A program made the position numbers and the translations under genes. The notes beneath the pieces are model-generated. The model saw only the letters and a program-made list of their open reading frames with translations, was not told the DNA's origin and made no database searches. Below, piece after piece: positions 1 to 5,957 of a stretch of DNA of 6,203 bases (the stretch's first letter is position 1; each line of letters begins with the position of its first letter). Origin of the DNA: Candidatus Wallbacteria bacterium (lineage in GTDB: Bacteria > Muiribacteriota > UBA6191 > JACPRK01); assembly GCA_016199905.1 (NCBI GenBank), contig JACQFU010000027.1, positions 1 to 6,203 on the forward strand. The letters run 5' to 3'.

Positions 1-198
1 CGCGACCTGACGGACCGCTCGGGCACCAAGCGCGAGGTCCTCCTCAAAGGAATCGCCCGCATGACCTTTACGGCCCTGACGGATCGCGCCCTGATGCTTC
101 ACGCGATCTTCGGCACCGGCGACCATCGGTTCGCCTTCCATACCCAGGTGCGACTGCGAAACCGCGCGGCGGCCGAGCCGTTCTTCGAGGCGCCATGA
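1..198 (+). CDS. C-terminal end of a probable pilin-like (pseudopilin) protein, partial
   Basis: Frame 1 is open from the window edge to a TGA at 196-198 and gives the last 65 residues of a protein that begins outside the window. The tail alternates polar and hydrophobic residues and ends in a stretch containing HTQVRLRNRAAAEPFF. That resembles the last beta-strands of type IV pilin-like proteins, but no diagnostic motif is visible because the N-terminus is missing. Its stop codon overlaps the ATG of the next gene (ATGA at 195-198), which implies translational coupling and a shared operon. The next gene carries a clear prepilin signal, so a pseudopilin of the GspH/GspJ or PilW type is the most natural guess, by context only. 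An in-frame ATG at 61 exists, but the open frame runs through the window start, so it is unlikely to be the true start. Confidence 0.72.
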   Translation, partial: RDLTDRSGTKREVLLKGIARMTFTALTDRALMLHAIFGTGDHRFAFHTQVRLRNRAAAEPFFEAP

Positions 199-644
199 GG
201 AGGACCCAAAGCCAAAAGTCTCCCTTGGGTTTTTCGATGGTCGAGGTGCTCTTCGTGTCCGCGATCGTGGCGCTGGCGCTGCTGCCGATGATCGACGTGC
301 TTCGCTCGGGCTCGCGCCAACTGGAGCAGACGCAGCCCTACCATCAAGCCGTCTTCCTGGGCGAGAAATGCCTGGAGGAGACCCGGCTGGGAGCCGAGGA
401 GGACCCGTACTACCTGAGCCGCCTGCTGGTGGACGGGTTGGGCGCCGACGCGGCGCCGGTGACCGGCGGACGGCATCCCTTCTTCGCGCTGCTCGAGGAC
501 ACCGCTCCCCCCTGGGGCCGCATCGAACCCGGCGAGGACTGGTCCATCCAGAAGGAATGCGGCCCGCTGTTCGACCAGGTCGGCCCTTTCCTTGTCTCGA
601 TCCAGTCGAGCCTGACTCAGAACTCGCCGCCCCAGGCGCCGTAG
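195..644 (+). CDS. Prepilin-type protein (PilV/GspI-like minor pseudopilin), possibly the N-terminal part of a longer protein
   Basis: This 149-residue product has a class III signal: a 12-residue basic leader ending in Gly12, then FSMVEVLFVSAIVALALLPM. Cleavage by prepilin peptidase after Gly12 and methylation of Phe13 are expected. Glu17 is the Glu5 of the mature protein, used in pilin assembly. The hydrophobic helix spans about residues 13-36 and anchors the protein in the inner membrane before incorporation at a pilus or pseudopilus tip. The order in the operon (pilin-like gene, this gene, GspK/PilX-like gene) suits a PilV/GspI-type minor pilin. GAGG at 187-190 serves as a ribosome-binding site, 4 bases from the ATG. 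The frame ends at TAG in a proline-rich stretch (SPPQAP). The next gene lies in the same frame and begins with segments expected from the end of a pilin fold, so this product may be a truncated or readthrough form. A PilV-like role is inference; the prepilin signal is seen directly. Confidence 0.85.
   Translation: MRRTQSQKSPLGFSMVEVLFVSAIVALALLPMIDVLRSGSRQLEQTQPYHQAVFLGEKCLEETRLGAEEDPYYLSRLLVDGLGADAAPVTGGRHPFFALLEDTAPPWGRIEPGEDWSIQKECGPLFDQVGPFLVSIQSSLTQNSPPQAP
642..644 (+). other. In-frame amber (TAG) codon splitting a probable single prepilin gene
   Basis: The prepilin frame from 195 and the downstream frame from 660 are the same frame, and this TAG is the only stop in 195-1535. The context is CAG GCG CCG TAG GCG GAA; one C-to-T change from CAG would create it. 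Every other visible stop in the window (198, 1538, 2848 and the minus-strand gene at 2879) is TGA. Candidate explanations are a nonsense mutation, a base-call error, programmed readthrough, or two genuine adjacent genes with re-initiation at GTG 660. Confidence 0.6.
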
Positions 645-659
645 GCGGAAGCGCGAGCG

Positions 660-1538
660 GTGTTCGACTGGGTGGATAAACGCGACAAGGCGATGCGGTA
701 CGAGCTGGGGACGATGTTGCGCGTTTGGGTGCCCCTGGCGAAGGTGGAAGCGCCCGTGCCTGCTGGCGACGACGCAGCGCTCGGCAAGGCGATCGACCCG
801 GCGTCGACGCAGGGCCTGTCGGCGCTGGCCTCGGCCCGCAGCGCGGACCCGGAGAAGCTGGGCGCGCTGGCCCGGTTGGTCTCGAATGGCCGCGCCGCAA
901 AGGATGCTCTGGAGCGAACGACTCCTATTTTAGCCGCCGTCCGCGCCGAACAGCAGGCCGCCCCGGAAGGGCCTGCCAGGGACACCAAAGCGCTGCAACT
1001 CGGGCGCTACGAGGAGGCCGTGGCCGCCCGGATGGTCGCGCTGCTGCAACAGATGCGGCCGGCACTCGAGTCCCTCGGACGAGAGCTGCCGAAGGGCTCG
1101 CTGGGCAACCCGCCCCCGCCCCCCGAGTTGCTGCGGGAGGCCGTGGCGACCGTGCGTCTGTCGCTGGAAGGCGCCCAGACGAACCTGGCCGCTGCACTCG
1201 CCGACGACGGCGCGTTGGCCCAGGAGGCGTTCTTGCCCTCGGGCTGGCGGCCCTCACTGCACCTGGCCGTGCTGCGGCTGGCGAAGATGGCGGCCTTGGC
1301 CTATCCTTGGAGTGACCGCAAGCCCCTGCATTCGTTCTTGCACGAGCTCGCGGGCTACTATCGAGGGCGGATGCCGAACTTGGTCCACTTCTGCGAGCAG
1401 GAAGACCAGCTGGTCGAGAGCCTGGATTCGAGCTGGCCGCTGGCGCCAGCCGCCCGCGATGTCCGGCAGGCGCGAGAGGCTTACGCCGCCGCTGCGATGA
1501 AACTGCTGCTCTACATCGAGCCGCCGGGGACGCCGTGA
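660..1538 (+). CDS. Helical protein of unknown function, probably the C-terminal domain of the preceding prepilin
   Basis: This gives 292 residues from a GTG at 660, 15 bases after the preceding TAG and in the same frame. Only a weak GGAAG (647-651) precedes the start. There is no signal peptide or membrane segment, which is odd inside a pseudopilin operon. The first residues, FDWVDKRDKAMRYELGTML, look like the final beta-strands of a PilV/GspI-type pilin fold, where a V-x-W-x-D/K strand is commonly followed by a YxLxT strand. I therefore favour one 447-codon prepilin (195-1538) with a C-terminal extension. From about residue 40 the sequence is Ala/Leu/Glu-rich and mostly helical, with a PPPPP break near residue 155. 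A GTGA overlap at 1535-1538 couples it to the next gene. I recognise no family for the helical region. If it is really separate, it would be a cytoplasmic protein translated by re-initiation. Confidence 0.7.
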   Translation: MFDWVDKRDKAMRYELGTMLRVWVPLAKVEAPVPAGDDAALGKAIDPASTQGLSALASARSADPEKLGALARLVSNGRAAKDALERTTPILAAVRAEQQAAPEGPARDTKALQLGRYEEAVAARMVALLQQMRPALESLGRELPKGSLGNPPPPPELLREAVATVRLSLEGAQTNLAAALADDGALAQEAFLPSGWRPSLHLAVLRLAKMAALAYPWSDRKPLHSFLHELAGYYRGRMPNLVHFCEQEDQLVESLDSSWPLAPAARDVRQAREAYAAAAMKLLLYIEPPGTP

Positions 1539-2848
1539 ACAAGGACCTCGGACATCCGGCTTCGGGCTCTGGAGAGCGAAAGCCGCGCCGCCGCCGCGGA
1601 ATGATTTCGGCCATCGCCATCGCGACGCTGGTGCTGCTGGCGCTGATGGGCCTGGTCATCCACATGCTGAGCCGGCAAACCTACTCGGAGCTCTTGCGCA
1701 TCGACGGCTTCCTGCGCGCCGTCGCCGTTGCCGAGGCGTGCCACGCCAGGCTGCTGGCGCGGCTCGAGGGCGCCCCCTGGGAACAGCGCTGGTTCAAGGG
1801 CTCCAGCGACGCCGGCAGCGACGATTGGAAAGACGGCACCTACGACTTCTTGATAGCCGACGGCCCCAAACCGTTCGAGGCGGACCTGCTGGTACGGGCC
1901 GTGGCGCTGCGGTCGCGTGTGGTGCTTTTCTGGCGATTGCGCGCCGACCCGTTCACTCTCTCGCCTTATCGGCACGTGCAGACGCTCTTCTTCACGCATG
2001 CAGAGTCGGAAACTCCAGTGACGCTTCCGGGTCTGGATAGACTGCGCCGGGAGGTCGACGACGCCATCGGAGTGCGCGAGGGGAACCGCGGCTGGGCCGA
2101 GGATACCGAGCGACGCTTTGAACCCGTGGCGCAGGTCGGTCAAATCGCCTCTATCCTTGGAGTGCCGGCGGCGCCCCCGATTCCCGACTCGATTCCGCCA
2201 GTGACTCCCGGACAGCCGAGCTCACCCCAGGCGCCGCGTTCGGGGCCCGAGGCCGCGCCGAGCTTGCCTGCGCTCCCCGCATTCCCGTTGCCGGGAGCGG
2301 TCCCGAATCCCCCGGCCACTCCGCCCGGCTTGCAGCAACTGGCCGGAACCCGCGCGCGCGTTCGGAACCGGCGTGTCGCGTTCCGCACTCGGATGGACGA
2401 GCTCAACGCCAAGCTCGGCGAGGCTCCCTTCAATCCGAGCAACCCCATCGCATCGTCGGTGTTCACACGCATGCAGTACGACGTCGCCAAGAAGCTCGCC
2501 GATTGCAGCAAAGGCGCCCTCGGCGGAGGCCAGGACTGTACCCCCGAGGAGGTGGCCAAGCTCCAGTCTTGCAACACGGCTGTCGGCTACGTCGACAACA
2601 CGATCCGGCCAAAGGTGAACGCCTTGCAGCAGAGGGCGTGGGACGCGCTCAAGGAGTCGGACACCCTGGAACGCGACATGGATGCCGCCGCCGAACCTCC
2701 CGGGCCCACGTCCGCCCAGGCCGACGGTCTGGAGCGCCGTGCCGGAGGCGTCGACGACGAAGAAGCCGACATCGTCTCCAAGGCCGCCGACCTGGAAGCG
2801 CAGATGGATAACGCCTTCAAGGCGGCCAGCTGTTACGACCTCAAGTGA
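1535..2848 (+). CDS. Large membrane-anchored pseudopilin-like protein (GspK/PilX-type N-terminus) with proline-rich linker and cysteine-bearing C-terminal domain
   Basis: This 437-residue product starts at a GTG that overlaps the upstream stop; GGGGA at 1526-1530 is a modest ribosome-binding site. The N-terminus is a 22-residue leader ending in RRRRG, then a hydrophobic helix (residues 23-45, MISAIAIATLVLLALMGLVI). This resembles a class III prepilin signal after Gly22, but mature position 5 is Ile rather than Glu. Lack of Glu5 is known for GspK and PilX-type tip pseudopilins. Residues about 46-205 form the first periplasmic region. Residues about 208-267 are a proline/alanine/glycine-rich linker. 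Residues about 268-437 are mostly helical and contain Cys324, Cys335, Cys346 and Cys433; a further Cys69 lies near the membrane helix. Four cysteines in an exported domain suggest disulfides. It is the last gene of the operon and would sit at a pseudopilus tip. The N-terminal assignment is moderately secure; the C-terminal domain is unrecognised. Confidence 0.85.
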   Translation: MNKDLGHPASGSGERKPRRRRGMISAIAIATLVLLALMGLVIHMLSRQTYSELLRIDGFLRAVAVAEACHARLLARLEGAPWEQRWFKGSSDAGSDDWKDGTYDFLIADGPKPFEADLLVRAVALRSRVVLFWRLRADPFTLSPYRHVQTLFFTHAESETPVTLPGLDRLRREVDDAIGVREGNRGWAEDTERRFEPVAQVGQIASILGVPAAPPIPDSIPPVTPGQPSSPQAPRSGPEAAPSLPALPAFPLPGAVPNPPATPPGLQQLAGTRARVRNRRVAFRTRMDELNAKLGEAPFNPSNPIASSVFTRMQYDVAKKLADCSKGALGGGQDCTPEEVAKLQSCNTAVGYVDNTIRPKVNALQQRAWDALKESDTLERDMDAAAEPPGPTSAQADGLERRAGGVDDEEADIVSKAADLEAQMDNAFKAASCYDLK

Positions 2849-2878
2849 GCTTTGGCGCCGGCACCGAGATTGCGGCGG

Positions 2879-5362
2879 TCAGTCGGTCGCCGCGGAGGCC
2901 CTGGGATCGGCGGACACGATCGCTCTCTTGTCTCCGAAGCGGATGTCGCGGATGCGCAGCGGATCGGTCTGGCCAGGGAGCTTCGCGGCGAGCTTGTCGA
3001 GGTTCAGCATCACCTCGCCGGCCTTGCCACGGCCGCGAGAATGGGTGGGCGTGAAGCCGGAGGCGAGGCCGCGAGTCCAGTCGAAGTGGGCGTAACCGCC
3101 CGTGCCCATCTCCAGCGGCTGCGCCACCGTCACCCAGGGCTGCAGCTCCTCGGAAAGAACCCGGTTGAGCTTGTCCTGCGCCTGGAAGATGCCCGTCCGC
3201 ATCGCTCCTCCCAGCTTGCCGCGGTTGAGGCCCAGCCAGGCGCCGATGAGGGAGTTGCCGATGCCGCCCAGGCCGTCGTCCTTCGAGAAGCGGCCGCCGA
3301 AGGCGAAACAAAAACGCCAGGCACCCGCCGGATCGTCGTCCAGGCGGGACACCACCAATCGAGAGACCAGCGCAGGCGCGTGAAAACTGAGGCCGCTCGT
3401 GGCGCTGGTCACGGCGCGGAACAGCCCCGCGTCCAGCGTCACCCGCAGACCTTCGTCGAGCTTCAGGGACGCGCCGTTGAGCCGGAACTCGGTGTCGGCG
3501 TCGATCCGGTGCCAGGGACCGACGATTTCGGCCCGGCTCAATACGGAGTTGAGCGCCCGATCGCAGACGCGCTCGCTCACCTCGACCACGACCATGCCGC
3601 CCGTTTCGGCGGAGGGTTCGATATCGCCGACCACGAGGTGCGCGCGGCGCAGCACCGCGACCGGACCGAAGGGCGTGCCGGAGGCCTTCAGCGCGCCGAA
3701 CACGGAGCGCTCGCCCGAGCCCTTCGTCAGGTCGAAGCGCACGTCGGCGCGGATCGGCTCCTCGCCGGCCGTGTCCCGGGCAGCCGCCAGCCACCGGGCC
3801 ACCGACGCGTCGGCCAAGGCGGCGCCGTCACGCAGGGCCTCCAGCGCTTGCCGGCCCGTGGTGCCCGCCGCCACCCGAATCGTGGCGGCCACGTTGGCGG
3901 TGCGTTCGTCCCGGAAGGCCAGGCGTACGTTCGATACGCTTACGCCCGGAGGCAGTCCGTGCGGCGCCGCGGCGCGCGCCCCCACGTCTGCGTATCTGGC
4001 CAGGAGCGCGTTCACCTGTTCGAGCGACGCGTCGGGGCCGATGCGGTCCTCGGGCCTGATCCCGTCCAGGGCCAGGGCTTGCTGGATCGCTTGCACGTTC
4101 AGGACTAACTGGCGAACGTCGTTGAAGAGCGACGAGGTCTCCGGAGAACGCTCCGAGAGGCTCTCGACCAGCTCCCGGCCGGCCATCAGGTAAGCGGTCT
4201 GCTGGTCGGCGTGGCGGACGATACGTTCCAGGTCGGCGAGGTTCTCGGGTTTGATGGTGAGGTCGGGCAGGTGGAGCACAGCCTCGCAAGCCTCGCCGGT
4301 TCCGCCCGACAGCGTGCCGTCGTCACTGCGGATGAACTTGCGGATGGAGTGGTTCTGCTTGCCCACCCGGATGACGCAGGGGCGGCGCTCGGCGCCGTGC
4401 TGCTCGTTGTTGTCGTAGCAGATGAAGAAGTCGGCGTCGGCGGTTTCGACGCAGCCGTAGGCGAGCACGACGTGGCCGAAGAAAATGGAGTTGTTCCAGA
4501 GGCAGAAGAGTGCCGTCTTGCCTGCTCGCAGCTCGGCCTTCAAGGACTCGGCTTGTTCGCGGGTGACGGCGGCGGGACCCTTGTCGCCCGCGAGCTTCTC
4601 CACCAGCACCGAGCGTAGGAAGCTGTGGCCGGTCCGCTGGACGTAGAAGAAGTAATGGACTGAAGTGATGAACTGACTAATTTCAGTGAGGGACTTCAGG
4701 TGGCCCGGCGGGGTCGAGGCGGGCGGTACAGCCAACCCATTGGCGGCGCGGATCGCTTCGTGGAGTCGGCTCTCGAGGTCCTTCGGATGGGAGGGATCGC
4801 GGTCGCTGGTGAGGTCGAACAGACTCTCGTAGCCACGGACCGTGAATTTTCCCCGGCGGCCACCGGCCAGGTGGGAAGCGAGCTCTGACATCCGAACGCC
4901 GTCGCGAGAGGGCTCGGACGGGCCCGGAAGATACTCCGCGTCCTCGAAGAAGAGCTTGGCGACGAAGGCCATCGTGTAGCAGTTGCCGGCCATGTTCCCC
5001 AGCCGCATCACACCGCTCGGATTGACGAAGGCGAGGTTGTCGCGGCCCAGTTGGAAGTCGATGTTCTCCCCGTGCATGCGCACGGGAGCCAGTAGCTGGC
5101 CGTCGAGCCGCAGCGGAAGATACGAAGCGCGTGTGCGAACCGCGGCAGGCGCAGCCCCAGGCGCGGGTACGGTCTCTCCGGACGCGGCGGGCGCGGGTTC
5201 GGCGTCGGCGGGAGCGCGTGCGGGCGCGAGGGCTTCGCCGGAGTCTTCGGCTGCCGGACTGGCGCGCAGCTCCACGAAGGCGCCATCCGGATCGATGGCC
5301 TGCGCGGCGAGCGGTGCGGCCAGTGCGAGGAGAGCCAGCATCAAGGAGAGGCGAATCCGCAT
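2879..5362 (-). CDS. Exported papain-like cysteine-peptidase-type protein with a large C-terminal region of unknown function
   Basis: This 827-residue protein starts at ATG 5360-5362, four bases from a perfect AGGAGGT, and ends at TGA. Residues 1-22 are a Sec signal peptide with an AQA cleavage site. Residues about 35-75 are an Ala/Pro-rich linker. Residues about 77-345 hold the pieces of a papain-like/C39-like peptidase fold: GNCYTMAF (Cys128), then FFGHVVLAYG (His297), then FFICYDNN (Asp317, Asn318, Asn319). The Cys, His, Asp/Asn order and the GHxVLAYG...YDNN pattern are typical of bacterial papain-like proteins. The 169-residue gap between Cys and His is long, which points to an inserted helical region. 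Residues about 360-470 are helical. Residues about 470-827 are a beta-rich region I cannot assign with confidence; its end (DPLRIRDIRFGDKRAIVSAD) faintly recalls TULIP/DUF2993-like lipid-binding proteins. It converges on the pseudopilin operon and diverges from the SLH gene. Peptidase activity and substrate are unproven, and an inactive or amidase/transferase version is possible. Confidence 0.93.
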   Translation of the reverse strand: MRIRLSLMLALLALAAPLAAQAIDPDGAFVELRASPAAEDSGEALAPARAPADAEPAPAASGETVPAPGAAPAAVRTRASYLPLRLDGQLLAPVRMHGENIDFQLGRDNLAFVNPSGVMRLGNMAGNCYTMAFVAKLFFEDAEYLPGPSEPSRDGVRMSELASHLAGGRRGKFTVRGYESLFDLTSDRDPSHPKDLESRLHEAIRAANGLAVPPASTPPGHLKSLTEISQFITSVHYFFYVQRTGHSFLRSVLVEKLAGDKGPAAVTREQAESLKAELRAGKTALFCLWNNSIFFGHVVLAYGCVETADADFFICYDNNEQHGAERRPCVIRVGKQNHSIRKFIRSDDGTLSGGTGEACEAVLHLPDLTIKPENLADLERIVRHADQQTAYLMAGRELVESLSERSPETSSLFNDVRQLVLNVQAIQQALALDGIRPEDRIGPDASLEQVNALLARYADVGARAAAPHGLPPGVSVSNVRLAFRDERTANVAATIRVAAGTTGRQALEALRDGAALADASVARWLAAARDTAGEEPIRADVRFDLTKGSGERSVFGALKASGTPFGPVAVLRRAHLVVGDIEPSAETGGMVVVEVSERVCDRALNSVLSRAEIVGPWHRIDADTEFRLNGASLKLDEGLRVTLDAGLFRAVTSATSGLSFHAPALVSRLVVSRLDDDPAGAWRFCFAFGGRFSKDDGLGGIGNSLIGAWLGLNRGKLGGAMRTGIFQAQDKLNRVLSEELQPWVTVAQPLEMGTGGYAHFDWTRGLASGFTPTHSRGRGKAGEVMLNLDKLAAKLPGQTDPLRIRDIRFGDKRAIVSADPRASAATD

Positions 5363-5366
5363 CGTG

Positions 5367-5373
5367 ACCTCCT
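5367..5373 (-). promoter_or_regulatory. Shine-Dalgarno of the papain-like protein gene
   Basis: Read on the minus strand this is AGGAGGT, a perfect complement to the 16S rRNA 3' end, four bases before the ATG at 5362. It fixes the start of the 827-residue protein, which is also supported by the signal peptide beginning exactly there. Confidence 0.85.
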
Positions 5374-5444
5374 GGGCGCGTCAGCGGCAGCCGTGACGGC
5401 GCCGGGCCGATGCAGCCTCCGTGCCACGGTCAAAAATCGGCTTC

Positions 5445-5474
5445 AATAAAGGAAAGATGTGTTTCTTCCCTCAA
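5445..5474 (-). promoter_or_regulatory. Weak candidate sigma70-type promoter for the papain-like protein gene
   Basis: On the minus strand, TTGAGG (5474-5469) and TTTATT (5450-5445) are separated by 18 bases. Each matches the consensus at four of six positions. Transcription would start near 5438 and leave a leader of about 75 bases before the ATG at 5362. This is the most AT-rich spot upstream of the gene, but the match is only moderate and promoter consensus in this lineage is unknown. Confidence 0.3.
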
Positions 5475-5631
5475 TCCATGCAGGAGAGGAAAGCTCCCTC
5501 GATGCTGCAGTTTCCTCCCTGCTGGCCAGGCCGACGCCCCTTGTTCCGTCGCTCCCCGGCCGGGGTCGTTGCGCGATTCCGCCCTCTTCGGGAACAGCAT
5601 GGTGATGCCGATAAGACTTTGCGAACGACGT

Positions 5632-5674
5632 TTTTTTGTCGGACAGAAGTTAAGGACGCTTGACATTTTTTGTC
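5632..5674 (+). repeat. Two direct copies of TTTTTTGTC, 34 bases apart, around the predicted -35
   Basis: The 9-base word occurs at 5632-5640 and 5666-5674. The first copy runs into a small inverted repeat, TGTCGGACA (5637-5645). The second overlaps GACA-TTTTT-TGTC (5662-5674), which includes the -35 hexamer. The T-tracts stand out in a GC-rich background. They could be a regulator-binding or bent-DNA/UP-like element for the SLH gene promoter, but this is inference. Confidence 0.4.
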
Positions 5675-5688
5675 TGGTGTGAGAAACT
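5660..5688 (+). promoter_or_regulatory. Candidate sigma70-type promoter for the SLH-domain protein gene
   Basis: A perfect -35 hexamer TTGACA (5660-5665) is followed after 17 bases by GAAACT (5683-5688). The second hexamer matches TATAAT at three positions and is preceded by a TG at 5680-5681, the extended -10 position. A T-tract follows the -35. Transcription would begin near 5695 and give a leader of about 260 bases. The -35 is strong; the -10 is poor but partly offset by the extended element. Confidence 0.5.
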
Positions 5689-5773
5689 CCCGGCCCTCGA
5701 ACCCCCGTGTGCTGGCTGCAAGGCCGCCGCGCGACAGGATTCGAGGCCACTCGGCAAACCCGACTCGGCCAGG

Positions 5774-5783
5774 AAAGGAGGTG
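5774..5783 (+). promoter_or_regulatory. Orphan perfect Shine-Dalgarno in the SLH gene leader (possible mRNA-stabilising site)
   Basis: AAAGGAGGTG is a ten-base perfect complement to the 16S rRNA anti-Shine-Dalgarno. No ATG, GTG or TTG follows at a usable distance; the next 14 bases have none. It lies about 175 bases before the SLH gene start, inside the predicted leader. Known parallels are ribosome-binding leader sites that stabilise mRNA without starting translation, as in the STAB-SD of the Bacillus cryIIIA (cry3A) leader. Whether it works that way here is inference. Confidence 0.45.
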
Positions 5784-5945
5784 CAGGACAAACGCCACTG
5801 GCAGGGATCCGAGGATTTCACTCAAAAGGTATCCATTACAGGAACAGGTTCGTAAAAAACGATAGTCCCCACGACCACGGACAGACGCCGCAAGGAAACA
5901 AGGACACTTGCAGAGGTCTTCCGAGGAAGTGGACAACCACCCTAC

Positions 5946-5951
5946 GGAGGG
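5946..5951 (+). promoter_or_regulatory. Shine-Dalgarno of the SLH-domain protein gene
   Basis: GGAGGG lies six bases before ATG 5958-5960. It supports that start, which also coincides with the beginning of a good signal peptide. Confidence 0.85.
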
Positions 5952-5957
5952 AAATAG

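Larger units (their letters stand above)
5363..5957. other. Long divergent intergenic region (595 bases)
   Basis: This gap separates two divergent genes for exported proteins. Open frames inside it have no convincing initiation signals or protein-like composition, and the longest one on the minus strand (5430-6119) runs antisense into the SLH gene, so I call the region non-coding. It contains a candidate minus-strand promoter, an AT-rich patch with two TTTTTTGTC boxes, a rightward candidate promoter, and a predicted leader of about 260 bases with an orphan Shine-Dalgarno. A perfect 12-base palindrome (CCCCGGCCGGGG) lies at 5554-5565 with no evident role. I saw no tRNA, CRISPR repeat or insertion-sequence end. 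Confidence 0.7.

Noticed and set aside
2872..2893. A six-base-pair GC stem (GCGGCG/CGCCGC) at the convergent gene ends, considered as a bidirectional terminator.
   Set aside because: No T-tract follows on either strand, the loop is ten bases, and it overlaps the last codons of the minus-strand gene. GC-rich DNA gives such stems often.
2852..4618. Long plus-strand open frames opposite the peptidase-like gene (for example 2852-4108).
   Set aside because: They are mirror frames of a GC-rich coding gene, with Arg/Ala/Gly-rich translations and no motifs. The minus-strand gene has a signal peptide, ribosome-binding site and catalytic motifs.
5421..5663. A small plus-strand open frame (80 residues, ATG 5421) with an inner AGGAGAGG near 5482.
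   Set aside because: Composition looks random, the start codons are not well placed relative to the purine-rich stretch, and the frame ends inside the predicted -35 element.
5743..5834. Resemblance to a c-di-GMP-I (GEMM) riboswitch: a GGCAAACCCG stretch followed by GACAAACGCCACTGGC.
   Set aside because: The first segment matches the GEMM core, but the second lacks the conserved ACGCAAAGCC order and I could not build the tetraloop-bearing stem between them. A covariance-model search of 5690-5957 would settle it; a significant GEMM hit would reverse this.
5905..5931. Competing small hairpins just before the SLH ribosome-binding site (CACTT/AAGTG and CTTC-CGAG-GAAG).
   Set aside because: The stems are only four to five base pairs and do not sequester the GGAGGG, so there is no clear regulatory model.
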